A stretch of 64,000 bases of DNA from the NCBI GenBank assembly GCA_022836615.1, contig MU405281.1, forward strand, positions 124,001 through 188,000. Direction: 5' to 3'. Below are positions 55,482-64,000 of this stretch, piece by piece. Position numbers and translations under genes: made by a program. The DNA is from Annulohypoxylon bovei var. microspora. Taxonomy: Eukaryota; Ascomycota; Sordariomycetes; Xylariales; Hypoxylaceae. The stretch's first letter is position 1, and the number at the start of each line of letters is the position of its first letter. The notes under the pieces are model-generated. The model did not search any database. It was not told the DNA's origin and saw only the letters and a program-made list of their open reading frames with translations.

Positions 55482-58400
55482 TTACGTAGATGCATTCGCA
55501 AAGCTCGCCTGGTTATATAAACCAATCTCATCTCTCCCGATAAGAAAGTTCTCCGGCGGACCCAGATAACTTGGTCTAACACCACCTAAATCGAGGATAA
55601 TCTTCTGCACGATGACGCTCGGCGCTAGTCCCCAGATCCTAAGCGTATAGGCTCCTTCTTGGGCAATATTCCACGTCGTCGTCGTGTTATGGACCGGTGC
55701 AAGTCCCCAGATAGCATCGGCTACGGCACGGCCCCAACCAGGTGGCATATCCGCCCCGACGCTCTCGCCAACGAAGCGGACAACCTGCGGTTCGGCCTGC
55801 TCCGCTCCTGTAAGAAACAGAGACACGGCAAATTCTAGTGGTGTCTTGTCAGATAGATAATTCTGCGTCGGCGAAAGGTACAGCGTTACGTTAGCCTTCG
55901 TTATGTTGGTAAATAGGTACAAATCATATTCGAGAGCTGGAGCCGTCTCGGGCGTCTGAGGCAACGTGTTTTGCGGCCAGAGAGTCACTCCACCAAGCGT
56001 GCGTCCGTAGTTTTTTAGAGTGCGGTATGCGATCTCCGAGTCCGGCGGTGCGTTGGACGGTGTGTAGATACGCTGATAATGCGGTCCTTCTATTGCAACG
56101 TGCTCGTCGGACTCGACGAAGCCCAGTGTGAAATTGGACGGGACTGTGCGCAAATTTATAGGAAGTTGCACGATCGGTTTACCGTGCCAGTTCGAAAACC
56201 CTCCACGGCCGCATCCAGTCGAGAAGTTAATGTTGGCTACTGTGTTGTTGACAATCTGTGGTGCGCTTGCCCAGTCTACCGAGACAAAAACTCGACTGTC
56301 TGTGCCATTATCAGGTCCTACCGTTCCATTGTACTGTGACAGTTTTACCCAGGGCAAGTCCGTTTCTGCCCACCAGTCGCAATTCAGCTTACCCCGGGAA
56401 AATACGTCAAACCAGCGGATTACGGGGCCATACGGATCCAATGACGGGAGCACGAGAGTGTTCCCCGAGTTTGCATGATATTTATCGTCTCCCGGAATAC
56501 TGGCATTTGACCCTTCGACAGCGATTCCGACACTACCTGCTATCGAAGATATCGCAGTCTGGACGTAAGCCATGGCTGGGAGAACATTTCGCATTGGCTG
56601 TTGCCAGTAACCGTCGTAACCGAAGTGGGTTTCTACGAAATTAGCAACCTTCGGAAACATCTTGAAAAGGTTGGTTGGGTAGGTCAGGAAAGTTTAACTT
56701 ACGGTCTAGCATGTGCTTCCATTTCCCGTCTAGCAGACTATCCCATCTTATCGTGAGATCGGCATCGGCATCAAAACTAGCCAAAACTCGGGAGATCATA
56801 TCGTTCGCCGCGTTTCGGTGTTGATTTGCATAAACCATATTCCTTTCGGCACCAATATGAATTTGGTGAATGATCTGACCTCCAAGGATTGGGTGCAAAA
56901 CCATCTCAAAGAATGCCGGCTGATGAGCTTCGTCCAGTTGTTCGTAAATTGCTTCAGCATCTTGAGCTAGACCTTGCCATTGGCCCAGTATCGCATCTCC
57001 CTCGTTATAATTGATAGTAGAATAGACATAAGGCTCAACCAATTCGAATTTTCTTCTTGCGGCGAACATGCCAAAGCGTGTCATGATTTCTGTTATGGCC
57101 GAAGCATATTCTGTGCCAAATTCACGAGTTGCCCAGGCAAGAGTCCAGTTGCCGACATCATCCACTCCCCATTGGTTGATATCGTATGCCATGTCGAGGA
57201 AGTGGGTGAGTGGGATTTCCAGGGGTTTTAGGTCTCCGACGTTGACAATCCATATCCGATCCGCACCGTGAGCGTATGCGAGCTGCATCTGTTCTGCTGT
57301 CTTCTCTAGTTGTATCGTGTTAATCCACTTGTAATTCCTAGTGTCGCCAACATAATCGAAGTGGTAGTAGACGCCAGCACCTCCAGATCGTGTTGTTTCG
57401 TTTCCTATAGGTACTCTCCGAACATTGCCCCAATTGTCATCCGCCCATAGGAGGGTGATATCTTCAGGGATTGTCAGCCCTTGTTGTATATATGACATGA
57501 CTTCCTTGTAGAGACACCAGAGTTGAGGGGCCTCTTCTATGCTGATATCCAGGGCATCTTCGATGATGGCTCGCTGGTTGTAAACAAGTGTCTCTAGCAT
57601 GCTGACAATAAACTCTACACCTAACCCCTCGATCGCCGTATCTCCTGATCCCCGCATACCCATAGTCCATAAGCTATTCCGAGCATAGGGCTTTGCTCGT
57701 TGCGCACCATAAAGAAAGTACTCGTCGATCGTCTTGTTATTCAGATTGTATGCCCAAGGCCCGAGCCCTTCATCAGTGTAAAACGTCCCGAACTCATTCT
57801 GCGCACGCATCATTGGCTCCGTGTGTGAACTTCCAAGGACAATCTCCCATGCATCTGCGAGTGGTTGGCTTGCCGGATCATCAATCTCAAACATGGTTGC
57901 CCAAAGAGCTGGCCATAAGTAGTTCGCCCGTAATCGAAGCAGAAGCTCAAACACGTTCGAGTAAAAGTCGGCGTTATACCCAACCCCGTAAGGTGTGTCC
58001 GGGTAGTTCCATTCGACCCATCCTGATAACCCAGGCTGCTCGTCGTTTATGAAAAAGCCGCGATACTTGACCGAAGGAGGACCCTGCACTTTACCGTCCA
58101 GCACGACATAGATTTCCTTGGATTTCTTGATCGGGACATCTGCCCACCAATACCACGGACTGACGCCAATTTGCTCGCTGACGTCGTATATCCCGAAGAT
58201 AGTTCCGCGGGGATCGCTACCTGCTATGATTACGGCTTTGGAGCAACCGGCTATCGGGTCTTCGACGATTCTAGTCGTGAAAGATTCCCATTTCCCTTCA
58301 ATATCCGAGGCGTTCAGCTTCCCAATGGCGACGAGGTCGTCAATAACTTTGGAGTGACCCAATGTACCAGCAATTATGACCGTATTTTCAGCTGATGGAT

Positions 58401-58933
58401 CAGCATATGAGGGGCCGCGGAAAAATTGCGTATCATTCACATTGTACTATATCATATGTTAGCGAATAATGACTATGGGAAAATCTCCTCGTCATTATCA
58501 CGAAAAGGCTCGGAAATGAAGGAACATCGTATTAGGGGTATTAGTATTTTTGATATACGTATACCCGTATTGTAGATTCAATACAATATAAAGTAGAAAT
58601 CTAAATTGACTGGCTTACATGAGTATAATTCCGTGTAATCGGTCTATATTCGTATGCTGCCGGTTCAGCTTCAGCTTCCCCGTTGCTAAGCGTGAAGTTA
58701 GTTCCGGTCACTCGACCAAAATCCTTCGCAAGATCGCCGGCTGCTCGGATAACTCCCCAATAATCGTTGCCTGAGACGAGAATCTGGGGTTGGGAAATCG
58801 ATCCACCAGCTATTTGAAAGGCTTTCTCGGCATTGGTAAAGCTAATTATCTGCGGTTGTCCAAGGGCGACTACAAATGGATCAAATCCGGTCACTGCCGC
58901 GAGCAACTGGTATCTTAGAGTTGAGAGTCGCAT
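55482..58933 (-). CDS. GH115 xylan alpha-1,2-glucuronidase, secreted
   Basis: Exons 58933-58619, 58446-56703 and 56632-55482 give 1069 aa. GH115 enzymes remove (4-O-methyl-)glucuronic acid from side chains of glucuronoxylan, helping plant cell-wall decay. The first ~25 residues have a hydrophobic core (LLAAVTG, FVVALG) that could be a signal peptide. Family signatures are RGFFINDEQPGLSGW, ANYLWPALWATMFE, YTDEGLGPWAYN, LLWADDNWGNVRRVP, DRIWIVNVGDLKP, HFLDMAYDINQWG and QTHFGYDGYWQQP. Many N-X-S/T sites are present. The C-terminal ~350 residues form the family's beta-rich end. Introns of 172 and 70 nt; the second has GTAAGT and GTAG ends. The frame runs upstream without ATG, so 58933 is the best start. 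Length slightly above the usual ~980-1000. Confidence 0.92.
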
Positions 58934-60282
58934 GGTTGATGGCTTGTTCTTGTTACGCCTGTTCAAGCACACGCAGACCGGGCAAAGTAAAATCACATCG
59001 CGAATTGGAAACAGAAATGATAGGAGTAATATATGGGTACCAGCAAACTGGATTCGGTACCATCCGGGCAAGCTACCCGGGCTGACAGCTAGACTGAATC
59101 GCCATCGTGAATGCGGAATAATGGACTTGGTTCCGTATTGTCTTCATTGCGTGGGTACTGTACCTATCTAGGTAGTAATGCCATGTAATAACGGGAATGC
59201 TACCCAAGATCGGATTGATTGCCAAGTACCAAGGTGCCTGAATTAACTATAGCGTGTATATTACTCCGTATTAGGGTCAATGATCCATATCTATAGAATC
59301 GTAGTGAAGAGCTAGGGATGGGGACGTTAAAGATGTTGAAAATCTGTTGGCGGATAATTTGAAATGTGAATCGAGATGAGAAGTTTAGGCGAAGACAATG
59401 CACCAAAGTTTCCCCGCATAGCTCTGGGTCCACTATAATTAGCGTGGCTGGTGAGGTGCGGAGGTTCCTTGCAGCAAAGGAACTTTGCTATTAAACCGTA
59501 CCTGCTGCTCATGGAATAAATGATGGGCATCTACGGCAACTACTGTCCCGGATTTGAGCCTTGACGCCGTCGCGAACTATCACATTTAACCGGAATCTTA
59601 TCCATCCAATCGTCGGATTGTTTATACCGAAAACAGTATTAGAGCCGACTGCGAAACTCGTCACGATAAATCTATTCAACTAGAATTATTGTGATTCTTA
59701 GAATACGCACCTTACGAACCTAAGCATATACGCATAAGTTCCCTTAACCAAGTTTAGTTGGTTACTTTTAATCATGTTGTTCGGCAAAGCTCTTCAAAGC
59801 CGCGACTAAATTGTCTTCTCGACCTTTCTTTCCGCGTATTATCCGAGCTTGAAACATTCTTAATCGAATCTGGTAGAAGTTTCCGCTCACAACTTTTGGG
59901 GCTTTGATGGTTACTTCGTAGGAAGAAATTTACCATCTAGGATAAGACCCTTGCATTGCGCCTTATCCAGCTCAGGCCCGTAGGTACTTCCAGTTATCTA
60001 ACAGCCTAACCTCACTTTCGAGGCTAGGTAACTCATCGTCTACGAGACCCTTGAATTGTCGAAGAACAATTTCGATCTAGTACCGATGACCTGGTTATTA
60101 TTCAAAAAAATATCCTTGCTAACGCCGCTTACATCATAAATAATTTAGATAAGAAATCACCAAAGCAGAGCTTGAAACCATCAACCCTAAGGTTGGTGGT
60201 ACTCCTTATGCGGGAACTCCCTATGCGAGAATTCTCCTTGCGGTGTCCCCTTGGGTGTGAACCACCCTGGCAAGCCCTCATG
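58934..60282. other. Promoter side of the GH115 gene and gene-poor DNA
   Basis: About 1.35 kb. ORFs under 80 codons. A CCTATCTAGGTAG motif lies near 59162. Imperfect ~16-bp repeats with ACTCC(T/C)TATGCG units lie near 60202-60235. I found no convincing XlnR or CreA site. Confidence 0.5.
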
Positions 60283-60531
60283 TTAAGCCCCTGCTGGCTC
60301 TCTTGCTAACTCTCTTCTTACTAAATCGGCATCCTCCCGAATTTTCTGAAAGCTGTCTCTGATAACAGGTAATCTTTCCTCTATTGCCCAGGCATGGATA
60401 CTCAGAAGGTATTTTCGTAAGGTCATACATTGTTCGAAGTTCTTCAACGGAAAAGTCTTTACCAGTGTCGGCTTGTACAGGTTGTCGCCGTCACACCAAG
60501 AAATATACAGATCGGTAAGGCCGTCATCCAA
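60283..60531 (-). pseudogene. Decayed ORF fragment, 82 codons without ATG
   Basis: An open frame on the - strand starting after LVL (no ATG) and reading DDGLTDLYISWCDG, TFPLKNFEQCMTLRKYLLSI, HAWAIEERLPVIRDSFQKI and REDADLVRREL. The composition (alternating hydrophobic and charged residues, helix-like) looks like true protein. It resembles the C-terminal end of fungal proteins of unknown function seen in accessory regions, but I cannot name the family. No start, splice sites or upstream partner were found, so it is probably the last exon of a dead gene. A chance ORF is possible. Confidence 0.4.
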
Positions 60532-61762
60532 AACTAAACAAAAAAACAGCGTGAATGCGTAACACCTTATTACCTAGGACCTAGGTTGAGGCATGTTGCA
60601 GTGGTAGTAAAACATGCGTTTAGCAGGCCGCCACTGGACATGTAGGAAGCCCTTCGTTCTACCGTGAGATATGGCAGCCATATTAGAGTTGCGTTGATAT
60701 GAAACCTCTTCGTGTCAGCGTGAATAGATGGCATGGTCAATTTTTCGACATCAAACGTTGTATCTCGTCAACGAAGGGAAGCGGGACTTGGGACTACTTG
60801 TTGTCGATGAACTGTTGTCTAGGCTATCGAAACAAAGCCGCTCTAGGGCCGCCACTGGAGGGGCTACGGGAGTAGTATTAGAGTAATGAAAAGAAGTCTT
60901 CATGATGAAGAAAAGTGGCCGAAAATAGGTTGAACAATAGCATCTCGTACCTCGGCGTTTCTAGTCGAGCCGAATTAACCAGCGGGTGTCCCGCGTGCCG
61001 GGTCCGATCTTACCCGACCCACTTAAAGTATATCCCGGCGGCGCGGCTTACCCACTCCATTCGCCGTGGCAGCACTGCATGCTGGTTAGGTGCTAGGTGT
61101 GAAAGACGAGACCTAGCAAGATCTAGTTTGTTCACGTTGTGGGGTATCGTGTTATGGCTAAGATATAAAGTGACTACTTATGTATTGGCGAAGTATTTGA
61201 TTTCCCGCCCGGATATGTCTTTTGGTAAAGCGAAACGGCGTGGTTTAAGTTATGCTTAGCAGGAACGCATGTAAAGTTTAATCTCTAACGTTATGTTATT
61301 AGCCAAATCTACGAATTTTCGAAAGAGCAGTTTGGAGGCTATTGTTTATGATAGCTTTAAAGGGAATCGTCGTTCTTGTTTCAAAGCAATCATGAACTAA
61401 ATCTAATTAAGAAATATAACTTGGGCAAGGTTCGAAATCCCCAAACTTCTCTGGTTAAGTGATATCGAGTCAAGTTAGATTCCGGCTTGATCTTCTCGAG
61501 GAGGTACCGGAAAACTAATTCCTTTGTAACACATATGATAACTCCGTGGACATCCTTAGCTTTGAGGCGTGTTGTACGCCCCATTTGCCTAACCCCCACT
61601 GCCCCCAAACATAACTAGCTACCTGCTAACCTGATTCGTTCGTGATCTACCCCAGCCTCGGAGATCTCCGGGCATACACCAAGAGAATTATATATGCACA
61701 GGTTTAATGACTCGCATGTCAAGCTTCGATTGGGTCAAATAGGTCCGACTGGAGAGAAGCAT
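60532..61762. other. Gene-poor DNA
   Basis: About 1.2 kb. Contains a CCTAGGACCTAGG duplication near 60574-60586 and a GC-rich patch at about 60980-61060 with no coding pattern. No gene. Confidence 0.5.
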
Positions 61763-61855
61763 TCCTCCGTGGCGCAATTGGCTAGCGCGTCTGACTGTTA
61801 CTTCACATACGTGATGGCAATCAGGAGGTTGACAGTTCAAGCCTGTCCGGGGGAG
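61763..61855 (+). tRNA. tRNA-Asn (GTT) with 19-nt intron
   Basis: A complete cloverleaf: acceptor TCCTCCG with CGGGGGA, D-arm GCGC/GCGC, anticodon stem TCTGA/TCAGG with loop CTGTTAA giving anticodon GTT, variable AGGTT, T-arm GACAG-TTCAAGC-CTGTC, discriminator G at 61855. The intron 61801-61819 follows position 37, the canonical site. One G-T wobble is in the acceptor stem. Confidence 0.95.
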
Positions 61856-61870
61856 GAGCGACCCGTCGAA

Positions 61871-61896
61871 GGTAGTTACGGAGCTCCGTAACTGCC
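61871..61896. repeat. 26-nt inverted repeat just after tRNA-Asn
   Basis: A perfect 20-nt palindrome (AGTTACGGAG/CTCCGTAACT, 61874-61893) extended by three further pairs, one a T-G wobble. It lies 15 nt after the tRNA and before the T5 terminator, so it would be inside the primary transcript. Confidence 0.85.
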
Positions 61897-61901
61897 CCGA
61901 G

Positions 61902-61906
61902 TTTTT
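61902..61906 (+). terminator. Pol III T5 terminator of tRNA-Asn (+)
   Basis: The first run of five T residues after the + strand tRNA-Asn, 46 nt beyond its 3' end. Pol III stops at such runs. Confidence 0.6.
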
Positions 61907-62758
61907 GAAAATTACCTATAAATTTTCTTTTTGCCCTTCCGCATGAAGACTCATCATTAAATAACCATAAGAGAAATGCCCGCTTCAATATCGCGTGCTT
62001 TGCGTAAAAAATTCCCACCGGAAGTTTTAATATTTGATCTCTCTTAGCCGACTCGGGCGCTTAGAAACTTTGATTTACATGCACTTAATTCGTTTAATGT
62101 TGTAGAAGTCTTTTAAACGTACTTATGCGAAGTCAATCCATTGTCGGCTTAAGCTAATTGAACCGGTTTCCATTTTGCGCATAAGTTGGTTACTTAACCT
62201 TAGGCTTTTGATTGTTGTGCCACTTCACGAGGACTTCTTTACAACTTCGACTACTTACCTAAGTTTTAGCTATCACCAAGCATTATAAGCAGTTGAATTA
62301 CTTGAAACTTCAGACTTAATCTTTAAACAGTCGATGGCGTTGCAAGATTATAATAACTACCTAGGTAATAACTCATTAATACCGTTAATTGCTAAATTGA
62401 ACGCAGGTTAAGTAACGAGCAAAATTAACTATAAGTGGTGGGGGACAGGCGGGTTTCATGAAGACAATTCTTTCACACCAAGAGAAATTAAGGGGGAATT
62501 TTTACAATGTAAATGTAATAGACTCGAGCTTTCAATACATTCCCACGAAGCCTAGAAAATTAAACAATCATGACATGATGAACAGTAAAATCCTTTTTAA
62601 TGCGGATATGTTTCGGAAAGAATTAACAAAAATAATTGAAGATACATATTAGCACAGTTAAACTTGTGCGTATGAATGTGAGCGTACCCAACATGACCAA
62701 GCAGCCTCTATTACGCTGTCCACCCAGCATTGCAAAGATATCAGCGAACAAAAATGGC
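61907..62758. other. AT-rich spacer between the two tRNA genes
   Basis: About 0.85 kb of AT-rich sequence. Contains an ACTACCTAGGTAATAA motif near 62357. A 64-codon ORF at 62458-62652 has no recognisable motif and is probably chance. Confidence 0.5.
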
Positions 62759-62763
62759 AAAAA
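62759..62763 (-). terminator. Pol III T5 terminator of tRNA-Asn (-)
   Basis: Five T residues on the - strand, 11 nt after the 3' end of the - strand tRNA-Asn. Confidence 0.75.
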
Positions 62764-62774
62764 TATGAACATCG

Positions 62775-62866
62775 CTCCTCCGGACAGGCTTGAACTGTCA
62801 ACCTCCTGATTGCTTCTGTTTGAGACAGTAACAGTCAGACGCGCTAGCCAATTGCGCCACAGAGGA
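62775..62866 (-). tRNA. tRNA-Asn (GTT) with 18-nt intron
   Basis: A second complete tRNA-Asn: acceptor TCCTCTG with CGGAGGA, the same D-arm, anticodon stem, variable loop and T-arm as the + strand copy, anticodon GTT, discriminator G at 62775. The intron at 62811-62828 sits at the same place but has a different sequence. The mature copies differ only in the acceptor stem. Confidence 0.95.
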
Positions 62867-64000
62867 TAGGTATTGCGGATGTTAGCCAACAGGGTTGGCT
62901 GGGCAAGCCGTGTTGGCCGATCCCGCCCCTAGCCAATTGCTATTCGACGGCTCATTGTTGGGGAAGAACTCCCCTTCCAATAGCTTATAAAGTCAGGAGC
63001 TAAGAGCGATTTCATCCGTGGTAACCCCGTTCGGATGTCCGGGTCCCCTAGTCAGCCAAAGATCAAGTGTGGCGCGGGTGTGGTGGCTGTGGCTCGCATT
63101 GAACAATGAAATTCATCTTATCCACACTTGGTATGTAGTTGCAAAATCAGGTTTGAAAGTAGCTCTAGAGGTTGTTGACGAAGGAGGTCTCATGACACCC
63201 TTCATGAACGCCTTTTTTTGCCCTTTATGCACTCATCTTAAAATCCAATTTGCTAAGTACCTGGGCTTGTGGAATAGCTAAAACTACGCTTGTTCGAAAG
63301 CGTTTTACGATGTTTATTTAATTGTGTAATTGCTAATATTTTGTTTGACTGGCTTGGACTGATGGAAGCACTGATTTATTTAGGTACCTCGTAAATATTT
63401 AAAGCGAATTAATCATTTCGATTTAAATCGGGTTATGAGGTTTAATAAAGTTTTCCTAATAACTTGATATTTCCCTTAACGGAACATAGGGTTGATTTGA
63501 TTGGTGTATTGCTAACAGAGAGAAGGATAGGGCAATTGCCTACGAAGTTTAGGAAGGTGCTTTGCGGGGAATAAAAGTGCTGGAAGGTGAAGTCATTCGG
63601 TATAACATTTAGCGAATCTAAACCCATTCCAACCGTATAGTTCTAAGAACTTAAGGTAATTTTCATACGTCACTATTAAAACTTTACTATTCCTTTCCAA
63701 ACAAAGGCCAACGTCAAACTGCTCAATGTTTGTCTTTTGGTTTGCTAAGATTTACGTTAGCAAAGGTATCCTAGAAGGAAAGGTGGAAGGATCGTGACAA
63801 TCCGTCCGCCAACCACCTCTCTAACCCAGGCAAGTATCTTCAGAAGCTACCCCGCAATCGTCTCCTCACCAACCCCAGGTTTAAGTGTTGGGTTTGAGAT
63901 GGAGAAGTGCAACGTTGACATGGAACTATTCCGACCATTTCACCATGTCTCGGAGGATTCGACTTGGATTACCCTAGGAAATGAGTCGAGAATGAGCTCA
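62867..64000. other. Gene-poor right edge
   Basis: About 1.1 kb with ORFs under 90 codons and no family motif. A TTAGGTACC motif lies near 63380. The C/A-rich stretch near 63800-63880 could be the start of a feature beyond the edge, but nothing can be claimed. Confidence 0.45.

Noticed and set aside
61420..61470. tRNA-like GGTTCGAAATCC sequence
   Set aside because: No pairing T-stem, D-arm or acceptor stem around it.
1..64000. LTR retrotransposon, DNA transposon, CRISPR array or secondary-metabolite synthase
   Set aside because: No long direct or inverted terminal repeats, no transposase/reverse transcriptase motifs, no spaced repeats and no NRPS/PKS/terpene synthase motifs were seen by eye.

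Overview
This window comes from a filamentous ascomycete. I infer Sordariomycetes, with a Xylariales-like flavour, from the protein set only. Short introns (mostly 46-120 nt) have GT-AG ends and CTAAC/CTGAC branch points, genes lie on both strands without operons, and the genes are typical fungal ones: polarisome Spa2, kinesin-8, epsin, Zn2Cys6 factor, MFS pump, MARVEL proteins, VAO-type oxidase, GH115. No viral, bacterial, CRISPR or intact transposon sequence was seen. Exon boundaries below were worked out by eye from reading frame, splice consensus and remembered family motifs.

Layout. 1-1377 (-) is the 5' part of an SH3 protein (Nbp2-like) running off the left edge. A 3.9 kb gap precedes SSU72 (5287-6122 +), and a 4.5 kb gap precedes SPA2 (10661-13453 +). 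Then come a small Myb/SANT protein (14519-15193 -), a tetraspan MARVEL-like protein (18083-19034 +), an unrecognised 679-aa membrane protein with PVVTP repeats (19743-21847 +), a seven-exon vanillyl-alcohol-oxidase-like flavoenzyme with a 20-nt micro-exon (22414-24594 +), a protein with a lone RNase-H1 N-terminal domain (24996-25988 +), and a second MARVEL protein (27282-27937 -) whose TAG stop is followed by 273 further open codons in the same frame. Epsin ENT3 (29791-31570 -), cyclophilin A (33896-35167 +), RPC34 (35652-36873 -) and STI1 (37640-39671 +) follow.

From 40.4 to 50.3 kb lies a block with a transport, tolerance and detoxification flavour: a Ctr copper transporter (-), a Zn2Cys6 regulator (-) head-to-head with a 14-TM MFS exporter (+), a GFA/CENP-V-type zinc protein (+) and a DUF1295/steroid-reductase-like membrane protein (-). 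Kinesin-8 (51334-54717 -) and a secreted GH115 xylan alpha-glucuronidase (55482-58933 -) complete the coding part. The last 5 kb is gene-poor: one decayed ORF fragment and two convergent intron-containing tRNA-Asn(GTT) genes, one followed by a strong hairpin.

Most genes are housekeeping and act independently (transcription: Ssu72, Rpc34; polarity and traffic: Spa2, Ent3, kinesin-8; chaperone network: Sti1, cyclophilin). The regulator/exporter pair is the clearest functional unit. The strangest signals are the MARVEL in-frame extension, the micro-exon, the insertion forced by splicing in the epsin ENTH domain, and the unknown 679-aa membrane protein.
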